NCBI GenBank assembly: GCA_963691705.1
Contig: OY829537.1
Span: 22,444,078-22,508,077 of the forward strand
Origin: Viola odorata
Taxonomy: Eukaryota > Streptophyta > Magnoliopsida > Malpighiales > Violaceae
Direction: 5' to 3'
DNA length: 64,000 nt
Shown: in pieces, positions 10,531 to 20,960 of the stretch
How the letters are laid out: each line of letters opens with the position of its first letter
Position numbering within the stretch: the stretch's first letter is position 1
Made by a program: the position numbers and the translations under genes
Notes under the pieces: generated by a model
What the model saw: only the letters and a program-made list of their open reading frames with translations
Databases searched by the model: none
What the model was told of the DNA's origin: nothing

Positions 10531-11200
10531 CATGATCAAAGTGGTATGATACGTCATTTATTTTGAGAAATGAGTGCAACGGTTTCCCGTCACTTTGGAG
10601 ATGCTTGTATCTATATCCTATGCAGTGGAATGGGGAAGATCTGAAGTTGACTTTTGTTTTTTTGGAGTCTACAAGCTGATCTCATGGAACCTAAACTGTA
10701 AATTATTTCTTGGTCAGAGGTGATTTGTTGAAAAGTCACAACCTCTTCTAAGTAATGTCAAATACGATCGAGGCCTTGTGTTCTGTTCTTCATGTTTTCT
10801 GTCTTCCATGCTATATGTCCTGTATTTGTTCCCACTGAACTTACTGAGCGACACCATGCAACTTGGAATTAGGGGAAAGAAAGTTAGTTATATGAATGGA
10901 TTCGGATTTAATCAATTGGTGTCCTGCTTAAGCTGTTGTTCTGCTATGTCTGTTCGAGTTGGGAGTACATCTATCAGGCCTTCTATCATCAGGTTACGGC
11001 GTTACAGCTGAGTTACTTTTGCTCTATAACCACAGGTAAGTTCCATTTCTTGAAAATTCTAGGAAATTGTTTACAGCATACGAACTTTAATAAAAACGAT
11101 TCGGAAAATTATTGACACATAAAGAGAAGTACCTGGTGAGAACTGCTGTTTGCAAGAACAAAAAGTTTGGAATTTCAGCAAAGCCTCTGCGTTCTGCGTC
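10531..11200 (+). other. 3' UTR / downstream flank of the TOM1-like gene
   Basis: No coding region of this gene continues here. AATAAAA near 11090 could serve for polyadenylation. A CACAG-GTAAGT junction at about 11032-11040 looks like a splice-site pair but has no clear partner. Confidence 0.35.
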
Positions 11201-11539
11201 CCCGCGGCTACGTTTCTGGAGCTGGATGAATGGCTGTGTCCTTGAGCTGAGAAATGATATTTTTATTGTCTGATTTAATGAATTTGAGGTGATGTTTTAG
11301 GTTGACTGGTAGATGTGTTGCTTGTTTCAGTTCTCAACTAACAATAACATTCTAGCTTTTATTGTTGTTGATGCTAAGTCTGAATGGTAGGTTTAGAATA
11401 AAGACTCTTAAGTCATCTCCAGTCACTGCCCATTGCCCAAGTTGAAACCATGCATTTTAAAAAGAAAAAAATCCTGCTCTCTACAGTTTATTTTATTTGT
11501 AATTACTATAAATTTGTCTGTTCATGTTTATTATGTGTT

Positions 11540-11947
11540 CTGAATTGTCCACCGAATTCCGAATTTCGATTTACCGAAGCTCGAAATCCGAATTTTATTA
11601 TGATTGGAATTTAACCTACGAATTAAATTCAGAATATTTCGATTCCGTTACATGACGGAATTTCTTATTTTGATTTCGACAATTCCAAATATTACCGAAT
11701 TATTATCATTATATATATATATATTTTTGTTTGGGATGATTTTCATTAAAATGTGTTGAAACATATGAAGTACAGATACAAATATGGGACACGGATGTTA
11801 TACGACATGATATGTTGATACGATGATTTTTAAAAATTTAGGATATAACACACTATAAACATGCCGATTTTGTTATTTTCTTTCAATATAAATATATATA
11901 TATATATATTATTATAAAATAACTTTAATAGTTAAAATATGACTTTA

Positions 11948-11981
<34 letters not shown>

Positions 11982-12388
11982 TTAAAAGCAAAATAATTTT
12001 TAGCTGCCAAATTTTTTTATAATGTACTAGACAAAAAAGTATATTATGGACTAGTAATATCCAAATTAAGGTCATATTATGGATAATTTGTAACCTAAAA
12101 ATAAATGTCAAAAATCAGTAAATGAAATTCTTAAACTGTCTTAACTCTTAAATAAATAAACTTTATTGCTATTATATTCACTCTTCATTAAACAAGATAA
12201 ACTGCATATCTAATTCATCAAATGAAAGATTTGCATTTTCAAGAACTCTTGCATATTCAAGTGGATCAAAAGCATCTCCTCTATTATCCCATATCGCGCT
12301 TTCTCCTTTGAAAGAAGATAAAGATTGGTATGCACAAAAGTTAATTTTTTTGCACATCGAGGAGTTATCTTATTTCTTCTCATGAAAT
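11540..12388. other. AT-rich intergenic DNA with degenerate repeats
   Basis: No gene is seen. Positions 11548-11700 hold a run of CCGAATT-type motifs typical of degenerate dispersed plant repeats. TA microsatellites occur near 11710-11725, 11890-11909 and 11950-11979. The reverse ORF at 12210-12467 crosses the border of the element at 12389 and is not supported as a gene. Confidence 0.5.
11950..11979. repeat. (TA)n microsatellite
   Basis: About 15 uninterrupted TA units occur in AT-rich intergenic DNA. Confidence 0.9.
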
Positions 12389-12801
12389 CAAGGTTGTAAA
12401 ACCCGGCCCGGGACATTGACCCGGGCAGGTCAGAGGGCGAGAGGGTCAAAGGTTCAACCGGGTTCAACCGGGTTCAACCGGTAGTATCGACCCGGTCTAT
12501 TTAATAATATTATTTATATATTTTTATAAATATAAAATTTAATTAATTACCTTATAAACTAAAAACACAAACAAAAAAATGAATTAATGAAATGGGATTA
12601 AAGGAAATGAGTGGCCAACCCGGTTTGACCCGGTTTGACCCGGCACCGGGTCACCGGGTCTCCGGTTGAACCGCCGGGTCACCCGGGTTTTTGCCGGGTC
12701 AGCAAGAGTCCGGTTTTAGGGGGTTAACCGGACCGGTCAGGCCACCGGTCCCCGGTCGGACCGGTCGAACCGGCCGGGCCGGTCCGGTTTTTACAACAAT
12801 G
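12389..12801. mobile_element. hAT-like non-autonomous element with 8-bp target duplication
   Basis: Identical 8-mers CATGAAAT lie at 12381-12388 and 12802-12809. Between them the element starts CAAGGTTGTAAAACC, and the reverse complement of its end starts CATTGTTGTAAAAACC, so the termini are imperfect inverted repeats. The 8-bp duplication and CA start fit the hAT superfamily. Inside are GC-rich runs built from GGTTCAACCGG, GGTTTGACCCGG and CCGGTCCGGT units, contrasting with the AT-rich flanks. There is no transposase. Confidence 0.8.
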
Positions 12802-13221
12802 CATGAAATGTATGAATGAATAAAAGTACCCCAATTTCTTTCACAACATGAAAGACGAACGAATAAGGCTGCCCAAATAGCTTTAAAGCTATGCTCTTAA
12901 GTATGGAACTTGAAGCATCATGCATTAACCACCAACCTTTAGCATCTAGAGTCGAGCCAAAACTATCAAAAATATCCGAAGTTTATTGAGGTGTGCGAAC
13001 TAAAATTTCATATCGAAAAAAGAGAGATAGAAACCAAATATAAGAGTGGTGGAACTTTTAATGGAATAAGATTTTTTTGTGAAAACCGTGCGGACTTAGG
13101 TTCAAAGTGGATAATATCATTTCATTAAAAGAGACTCGAATAATTTTTATTTCTCCAACAAATAATAGCAGAGCTGAATGTTCGGTGGGCCTGCAACATG
13201 ATCCGAACTGGAAAAAGTACA

Positions 13222-13713
13222 ATGAAGCTCTAGGTCAAGCATGAAAGTGCACCTGGTGGGTCTTTTTGTCGGACCCTGTGGTACATAGTTCGAGGGGGAG
13301 GTTGTTGGATCCTAGTAGTGGACTAGATTGTACTTCCTTTGAGGGGAGATTGATGACCCTAGGTTGTGAGCTCTATGTAGGATGAAGCTCCAGGTCTAGC
13401 AGAAAAGTGTACATGGTGGGCCTTCTTGTCGGGCCCTGTGGTACATAGTTAAAGGAGGAGATTGTTGGACCCTAGTGGTGGGCCGATTGTACTTTGTTTG
13501 GGTCTTAGTGGTGGACTCGATTGTTATTTGTTTGAGGGGAGATTGATGAGCCTAGGTTGTAAGCTTTAACTACGATGAAGCTCCAGGTCTAGTAGAAAAG
13601 TATACCTGGTGGGTTTTCTTGTCGGACCCTGTGATACATAGTTCGAAGGAGAAATTATTGGACCCTAATGGTGGGCTCGATTGTACTTCGTTTGAGAGGA
13701 AATTGATGAACCA
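13222..13713. repeat. Three-copy degenerate tandem repeat
   Basis: Units start at ATGAAGCTC at 13222, 13382 and 13575 (spacings 160 and 193 bp). Each contains GTCGGACCCTGTGGTACATAG-like, TGTTGGACCCTAGTGGTGG-like and GAGATTGATGA-like blocks in the same order. The second unit is longer because it duplicates its TAGTGGTGG...GATTGTA block. Nothing coding is seen. Confidence 0.8.
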
Positions 13714-14660
13714 TTTGACTAGTGAATCAATGATCGAGTATGAAACTGATTTGAATTGAACGTTTGTAGGAGTGCCACAAGGCCCACAACCCCCCTTCCA
13801 TTTTTTTTTCTTTAAGAAAATGCAACCCAGGTCCTTAATGTTTATTTTTTAGTTCAATTGGGTTTCTAATATATATTTTTTCAATAAAATCCCTAATATT
13901 TGTATCTATACTCCAATTGGTTTTCTACTGTAACAAAAATTCAATGTGTTACGAAATATTTCATTAATGTTATTTTTTAATAGATTTTAACAAATTAGCA
14001 ATGAAAAATATTTAGATTCTTAAGAAATTTAAACCTTATTATATATAACATCAATAGTAACTTTTATATTAGTATTAAGAGTTAGTGGCATAAATGAAAC
14101 AATTAATTAATTGTTAAGGAAAATGAGTAGATAGTTGTTACATATTAATTAAATTCCGTTATGATTTGATTTTGTATTAATAAAATTTTGAAATAGTCTT
14201 CAAAATGGCATCCATCATCTCAAAAAATAAAATTTTGAAATATAAGATATTATGTATTTAAAAGGTATTATTAATTTATTATAATTTTTATTATTATACT
14301 ATTATTTTTTTCAAAATATAGATGCCATATAATCCCATTGCAAAATAAATCAATTAAAATAATAGAAATAACTAAATAATTAATGATAAAAGTTATTATT
14401 ATTAGTGTTATATATAATAAGGTTTAAATTTCTTTATAATTTTTTACTTCATAGATAATTTGTTAAAATTTATTAAGAAAAAATACATTAATATCTGGCT
14501 TTTGTCACGGAAGTGACCCAATTGGAGTACGAATACAAACATTAAAGATTTTATTGAAGAAAAAAAAATATTAGAAACCTGAACAAACTAAAAAATAAAC
14601 ATTAAGAACATTGAGGTGCATTTTTTTCGTTTTTCTTTTCAAATTTTAACAGATTAAACT
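13714..14660. other. AT-rich intergenic DNA
   Basis: No gene is seen. Two related blocks lie in inverse orientation: one contains ATTCAATGTGTTACGAAAT near 13940 and the other AAAATACATTAATATCTGG near 14480, each next to an ATTGGAGT/ACTCCAATTGG motif and a run of A/T. They suggest a decayed inverted-repeat element, but I could not fix ends. Confidence 0.3.
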
Positions 14661-14662
14661 AA

Positions 14663-15590
14663 GGTAGCGTTTGATTCATGGAATGCTATTTTTTCCCTTG
14701 GAATTACTCTCCCGGGAGAGTAATACCCGGGAGAGTGATTGAGGAGAATGTTAATTTTTTGTGTTTGGTTGGGATTTAAAATTCCCACGAGAGTAACATT
14801 ATTGTGTTTGTTTTGTATTTGGGAATCCTCAAGGAAAGTAAGAAAAATGAATATTTTATCCTTTTCTATATTTGTGTTTTTTTTTATCTCGTTAGGTGTT
14901 TTTTGTTATATCGTTAGGTGTCTAATTATTATTTTCTACATATATTGTGCTACATAGTTTCCTCTAAACACGTTAGACTTTCTCTCTATTTAATTGTCTA
15001 TCTTTCAACAATCAAAATATCAAATAAGTTTGCTGACTATGATTTTTTACAGGTTAAAGAAAATGACAAATGACATAATCTTCGTATTATAGTCCTTGAA
15101 AATTATAGCAAAGTATGACACATATTATTCTAGCAATGCAAAAAAACATAACTGCAACAATAGACAAGTCTAGGATCGAGATTTCTTGGATGATTTGTTC
15201 TCATTCCTAATCGTATTTTCTTCTATTATTATTTACATAATTACTATGTAATTTTTATGTGATTATTATAATTTTGATGTAATTATTATAATTTTGATGT
15301 ATTTATTACAATTTTTATGTAATTAATATATTTTTTGTGTAATTAATATAATTTGGTGAAGTTTTAGAAAACAGAAAAGGAATAAAACACTTTATTAGGT
15401 TATTTTTTATAGTTAGTTTTAGACAAATATGTCATTTAATAAAAAAAATTAACTTTCCCTATTGGGGGAAATCACTCTCCTCACCACCCCCTAACCAAGG
15501 AATCACTTTCTCCCATTTTTTGAAAAGTCAAGGCGGTCAAAGAAAGTTGGATTCCGGAGGAGACTGATTCCTTGTCGCAACCAAACGCAA
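14663..15590. mobile_element. Probable inverted-repeat (MITE-type) element
   Basis: The left side reads GGTAGCGTTTGATTCATGGAAT. The reverse complement of the right side reads TTGCGTTTGGTTGCGACAAGGAAT. Matching GCGTTTG and GGAAT blocks plus subterminal CTCTCC/GGAGAG symmetry (near 14710 and 15475) support a foldback element. A second CTAAACGCAG at about 15640-15650 could be the true right end. There is no transposase, and end positions are uncertain. Confidence 0.4.
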
Positions 15591-15659
15591 TAAAGTTCGG
15601 AATCTCAGATTTTCGAGTCACTTTTCTTCCTGATTCCGTCAACTAAACGCAGATTTAAT

Positions 15660-17200
15660 TTCAATGACTCAAAGAAAATACATGGCTAGTCTATTCAATT
15701 TTATTTTTTAAAAAATATTGATAATTATAAATGAATAATTAAGAAGGGGGAGAAAAAGAAGTACACAAAACTAAGTTGAGTTAATAATCCTCTTTGACAA
15801 ACACTTGGCAGACCTGACCAGGCACCTCCCCAGACACAGATTCAACTACAAACCGTCAAAGAGTTCTGGTTTAAAATGGACAGATTGTCAAAGGTATTGA
15901 AGGCATGTTAAACAATATTCCGTTAATTGTTGAGATATGATCAATAAACTAAACATGAAAGGTAATAAGTTCGACATGAATCATGTGGGTGTTCATTGTA
16001 TTTTGATGTCGAAACTAAATCTGACATGTCCGACGTGGGATACAACAATCTAAAAACGTGTTCGTGCTTTATAGATATAAACAAATTTAGATGATTTTAT
16101 AAAAATGCAAAATAAAGTAAATAGTAGTAAAAAGATTCACTATTGATTTGTAATTTGATCTTTTTATTTTAATTGGAGAGAATTTTTTAGTAAAATTGTG
16201 AGACCTGTTCCACAAAAAAATAAGTTTTTTTTTTCAAAATTATTTTTAAGGAAAAATATATTAATAAATTATTTTTATGGGTTTCTATTTTTGGAAAAAA
16301 GAATTATTTATATGTGTTTTTTAATTGCTTCACTTTGAGTGAGCTTTACATGGATTTGCCAGTCCACGAGCAAGCTTGGAACTTGGAAGAGAGCACGTCC
16401 TTGTGCATGTTGCCGGTCAACAATCAATATCAATTCATACAATTTCAACTCTTTCCAGATTTAAAAGATAAACCAATGCAATTCTTTTCATTCTTAACAT
16501 TTATATTAAGAAAAAAATCTATTTTTTTCTGAAATATTACAAAAAAATTAATCAAAGTTGATTTTATAGAAATTGTATACATAAAAAACCTTCTTTTTTT
16601 AAAAATAATTTTGAGAGTGCGGGAGGTTATAATTCAACTGATTAATGCATAATTTTGATTTGTGATATTGTAATAATAATTAATAATATAATTATTTAAA
16701 AGAAAAAAGAAAAAAATGTTAGGAGGAAAACGCGGATCATGTCAGATTCTATAAATTTAAAATATTTACTACCCAAAATTTCAAGTCAAATGATTCTCAT
16801 CAATTTTTAGCAACGCAGCTACACAAATGAGACTACCTAGAAAAATATAGTCAATGATGGGAGACTTTTCTTCTTTTTTGGGCGTTTTGGTACGTTATGA
16901 TGGCAAATTAATCTCGTTCGAATTCTATTGAGCTTTAAAAGGATGTCTTTCAATATAATTTACTTCATTTTTAAAATTCGATCAAGACTTGTTTAAACGT
17001 GGACAAATCTCTTACAACTTGACACAGTTAGTTAGCAGATTGACTACAAAATGTGAACTGAAACATTTTATAGATTACCTTTCAACAAAACAATCCTAAA
17101 TGAGAGTAACTGGCCACATTCTTGTATGCACATTCCTGCTACAGCTGGTTTAACTTTAAGAACAGTCATCATCTCTCTATACATCAAGTAACATGATTAC
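15660..17200. other. Gene-poor intergenic DNA
   Basis: No convincing gene is seen. A short forward frame near 16314-16532 has locally higher complexity but no recognisable domain and no neighbours. The rest is AT-rich. Confidence 0.4.
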
Positions 17201-17607
17201 ATTCTCCAAATTATTGAAAACAAAAACAAAATGAAAATGTAAATCTGAATATACATGATTTGAAGTTAGAGCGTCTCAGCTTCTTTCGCACGTAAACATT
17301 AAGTAACATTATAAAACGAAGAAAAAATGAAGTGTAATAGTTTATTTTGTACATTACTGAGACAACTTCTCTTGAATAACAGTTGCACCTAATTCTCAAA
17401 ATATAAAACTTACACTTTGAGGTAATTTGTTTCGCTCGCCTCCAACCTGAACAGCAGTAAACCTTCAAACTGAAGAATGTAATGATATTTACAGCAGGAT
17501 CACCATTTCTCATGTAAAACAGGCAAAACATAAGGCTTGTAATAGGAACTTGCAGGTTGGGAGCAAGACATGTATCTACCTTTACAACCAGAGTTTCCAT
17601 CAAGAAG

Positions 17608-20600
17608 CTAGGAGGTAACCTTGACGTTGTCAAGCCAAGAAACTAGCTGCTGTGTTGAAGGTCGTGCTTTTGGAGATTCGCTTAAACAAAGGCATGCAAT
17701 CTCGAGTACCCGCCGCAATTCCTTGTTGTGCTCCTTGTCATAAATGAATGGATCAAACACCTCACTTTCTCTGTTCTCCTTCTTCATCTCAATAACCCAA
17801 GAGATCAAATCCCTGCATCCTCTAGGTTTGCACATATCCATGGGCCTTCTCCCCGTAAGAAGTTCCAAAAGAACAACTCCAAAACTATACACATCCCCTT
17901 GATATGTAGCAACTGCAGCTTGGCCATACTCAGGAGGGATGTAGCCTAAGGTCCCAACAAGGTCAGTGGAAACATGGGTATCATATGGTAGTATGAGCCT
18001 CGCAAGACCAAAATCAGCTAAATGTGCTTCAAAATTTCCATCTAAAAGGATGTTGCTAGACTTTATATCTCGGTGAAGGATGTGGGGCTCGCATGATTGG
18101 TGCAGATACGAAAGCCCCCGAATTGCTCCTTGAGCAATGCGAAGCCTCCTCTCCCAATCTAGTGACGCTGGCCCATCAAGCTTTTCATGTAACCAATAAT
18201 CCAAGCTGCCATTTTCCATATAAGAATAGATTAGAAGCCGATCATTTTTGAACATGCAATAACCTTGAAGATGAACAAGATTTGGATGCTGTGCCCTTGA
18301 CAGGGCCTCAACTTCCGCTTGGAATTCCCTATCCATCTGATCACAGTCACCAGAGAGCCGTTTGATGGCAACCTTCCTACCGTCAGGGAGCATAGCTATG
18401 TAGACAAGACCAAAACCACCACAACCAATGATATTTGCTTGGTCAAAATTGTTGGTGGATTTCATAAGGTCCTCCAAGTAAAGCTCTTTACAGTTCTCCT
18501 TATTTTGAAGCAGAATCACCAGGCTTGTCTCCATTTCTTCCAAATCCTTGTCATTAGTGTCAGCCTCCAGCTTTTCAGGATCCGCCTCTTCTCGTCTATG
18601 TGCCCGCAACACAATCATGAACATGAGGCCAAGGATAAAAGTTGTCCCAAGACCAATACCAACAGACATACCAATAATAATTTCTTTGTTTCTTCTGGAC
18701 TTGCTGGACTTGCTGGGTGCTTCAATCGGAACTTGGTCCGCCTTGGAACAAGGTGGCATACCATGGTCACCACAAAGATCATTCCCTTCAAAGCTTGAGC
18801 TAGGAAACGTCTGGAATTGACCTCCTGTGGGTATCTTTCCATACAAGCGATTGTGGGCAACATTAAACTTGGACATAAATGTGAGGTTTATCAAGGATGA
18901 AGGAATGGTACCAGAAATATCATTATATGACAAATCTAAAGTCTCCAAGCTGGTCATCCCTGACAATTCACTGGGTATTGGTCCGGATAAGTTATTAACC
19001 TTCAAGTCCAGAATATGAATCTTCTTCAAATTCCCAAACTCTGGCCAAATATGTCCAGTGAGAAAGTTATTACTAAGGTCCAGCAACGGTGGAAAGCTCC
19101 AAAGTTGATTGTACTGCAAGGCCCTTTCACTTACATTCCTTTTCATGAAAAACGAAAAATCTAGCAAAGGCTGGTCCAGAGGGACATCCCTACTGATGAG
19201 GCCTGGCAATCCAGTCAAGCTTTTCGGGATCTCACCAGTAAAGGAGTTGTTCGACAAATCCAAGTAAAAGAGATCCTTAAAGTTATCAAACCATGTTGGA
19301 ATAGTGCCATTCAAATGGTTCCATGACAAATCTAACAACTGAAGTTTGTTGCTTTTGGTCAACCACTGGGGTATTGATCCTGAGAGTCTACAATTAGCAA
19401 TGATAAGAATCTTCATGTTATCAAAACTCAGACCAGGATCAGCAGGCAACATTTCTCCATGGAAATTCAAGGTGAGGACCAACGTGGTTAAATTCTTGCA
19501 TTGCCGGAGGATTTGCAGGGAAGAAGTAATATTAGTAAGGCTGCAATTTGAGAGGGAAAGGTAAGACAGGCCCTGAAAGTCCTTGAAGGATTCTGGGACT
19601 GGACCTCTGAAAGTGTTGCGGGCAAGATTAATATTCGCCAATCTCTTGCAATAAGGGAGATTAGAGGGCAAATTCCCATTGAACTTATTAGTTCCTAAAT
19701 CAAGAGAGACCAGACTAATCATGGCAGAACAGTTGATGAGGATATTACCATGCAAAGAATTATTTCTCAAATTAAGCTGAATAAGTGATGGTGAATTAGA
19801 CAAGGAGGCGGGTATTGCACCAACAAAACTGTTAGAATGAGCTATCATGAACTGAAATTTTGGCAACCTGTGAAAAACATCTGGAATGACATCTGAGAAG
19901 TTGTTCGACGAAATGTCTAACCTCTCAAGACTGCGGAGATCAGAAATCCGAGAGCTAAGCGACCCAGAAAACCCATTATTTTGCAGACCCAAGAGCTTAA
20001 GATTCCGCAGCCCAAAGATGTCATCCCTTATCGCGCCGGTGAGATCATTCATGCCCAGACAGAGATGCTCAAGGGAGGAGCAGTTGCCTAGCCCAGGAGG
20101 AAGGTCGCCGGAAAAGTAATTGACAGACAAGCTAAGGGACTTAATCTTGGTGGAGTTTAGGCAGATGTGGGCAGGAATGGAGGAGTTGAGTAAGTTTGAA
20201 GAGAGGTTAAGGGAGGTAAGGGAAGGGAGATTAATGGATTCTGGGATTGAACCAATCAAATCATTGAAGCTCAAATCTATCTCCTGCAACTTAGGAAGAT
20301 GAAACAATGAAAAAGGGAGTGTATCTTTGAGGAAATTGCGAGAAAGATTGAGACTTGAAAGCTCATCCAATCCGGAAATGGATTCCCCAATTTTTCCGGT
20401 TAATCTTAGGCCGGAAAGCTTCAATTTGGTCACTCTGCCGGAATTAGGGTTGCAGGTGATGCCGGGCCAGTTGCAGCAGGAAGAATTGGTGGGGGTGGAG
20501 GAATTGGTTGCCCAACCAGTAATTGCAGACTGCAATCCGGTCATGAAACCTTGTAACGCCGCCAAATCATTCTGGTTGCAAGACAGATTTTGGGACTGGA

Positions 20601-20673
20601 CTAACCAGAACCCAGCAACGAGGAGAACCACGACCGCCCATAAATCTTGAGCGCCGCCACCGCCGCCACCCAT
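17608..20673 (-). CDS. PSKR1: Phytosulfokine receptor-type LRR receptor kinase, single exon
   Basis: The 1021-residue protein has a Gly-rich start and signal peptide (~1-28), then an LRR N-cap (Cys32 to CCNWPGITC, 66-74). About 21 LRRs follow, interrupted at ~490-535 by the island domain (SRDV...FFMKRN.SERALQYNQ) that binds phytosulfokine in PSKR1. A transmembrane helix lies at 665-690 and a Ser/Thr kinase at ~747-1016. Kinase motifs are G-loop GCGGFG (750-755), Lys771, HRD (867-869), DFG (887-889) and PPE (913-915), so it is an RD kinase. Length and near-collinear sequence match Arabidopsis PSKR1 (1008 residues), as does the absence of introns. It acts at the plasma membrane with BAK1-type co-receptors in growth and defence signalling (family knowledge). 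The SWVIEMKKENRESEVFDP segment (958-975) corresponds to the cryptic guanylate cyclase centre reported in PSKR1. The usual Lys after VY in the G-loop strand is Ile759. PSKR2 is the alternative. Confidence 0.93.
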   Translation of the reverse strand: MGGGGGGAQDLWAVVVLLVAGFWLVQSQNLSCNQNDLAALQGFMTGLQSAITGWATNSSTPTNSSCCNWPGITCNPNSGRVTKLKLSGLRLTGKIGESISGLDELSSLNLSRNFLKDTLPFSLFHLPKLQEIDLSFNDLIGSIPESINLPSLTSLNLSSNLLNSSIPAHICLNSTKIKSLSLSVNYFSGDLPPGLGNCSSLEHLCLGMNDLTGAIRDDIFGLRNLKLLGLQNNGFSGSLSSRISDLRSLERLDISSNNFSDVIPDVFHRLPKFQFMIAHSNSFVGAIPASLSNSPSLIQLNLRNNSLHGNILINCSAMISLVSLDLGTNKFNGNLPSNLPYCKRLANINLARNTFRGPVPESFKDFQGLSYLSLSNCSLTNITSSLQILRQCKNLTTLVLTLNFHGEMLPADPGLSFDNMKILIIANCRLSGSIPQWLTKSNKLQLLDLSWNHLNGTIPTWFDNFKDLFYLDLSNNSFTGEIPKSLTGLPGLISRDVPLDQPLLDFSFFMKRNVSERALQYNQLWSFPPLLDLSNNFLTGHIWPEFGNLKKIHILDLKVNNLSGPIPSELSGMTSLETLDLSYNDISGTIPSSLINLTFMSKFNVAHNRLYGKIPTGGQFQTFPSSSFEGNDLCGDHGMPPCSKADQVPIEAPSKSSKSRRNKEIIIGMSVGIGLGTTFILGLMFMIVLRAHRREEADPEKLEADTNDKDLEEMETSLVILLQNKENCKELYLEDLMKSTNNFDQANIIGCGGFGLVYIAMLPDGRKVAIKRLSGDCDQMDREFQAEVEALSRAQHPNLVHLQGYCMFKNDRLLIYSYMENGSLDYWLHEKLDGPASLDWERRLRIAQGAIRGLSYLHQSCEPHILHRDIKSSNILLDGNFEAHLADFGLARLILPYDTHVSTDLVGTLGYIPPEYGQAAVATYQGDVYSFGVVLLELLTGRRPMDMCKPRGCRDLISWVIEMKKENRESEVFDPFIYDKEHNKELRRVLEIACLCLSESPKARPSTQQLVSWLDNVKVTS

Positions 20674-20960
20674 ATCAGCTAATGAAGAGCAGAACAGTAA
20701 AATTGGGGGGAAAGGAGAGGGTGGGGGAGGAGAGAGTTAAGAAGCGGCGAAACCCATTAAAGAGAGGGGATTTGAGGTGGGTTTTGTTGGGTTAGCCATT
20801 TTTTCAAGCAATTGGTGTTGCAATCTGTGCAAAATGGAAAAAAGAAGAAGGATAGTAAAGAAATGAATAAATTAGAGTGGAAAAAAGAGACAATGCTACT
20901 ACCACTACTAGAATAATGAAAGCCTATTTGACTTTCAACAATCGGAAACACGCTTCTTGG
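20674..20960 (-). other. Probable 5' leader of the receptor kinase gene
   Basis: The stretch upstream of the ATG is pyrimidine-rich on the gene strand (CTCTCC and TTCTTC runs), as in plant 5' leaders. A TTAAATATGG motif on the gene strand near 20970-20980 is a weak TATA candidate. Confidence 0.3.

Noticed and set aside
12210..12467. 85-residue reverse frame
   Set aside because: It spans the border of the hAT-like element and has no domain.
17211..17633. 140-residue reverse frame overlapping the receptor kinase 3' end
   Set aside because: Low-complexity, no family, overlaps the kinase end in another frame; read as downstream UTR.
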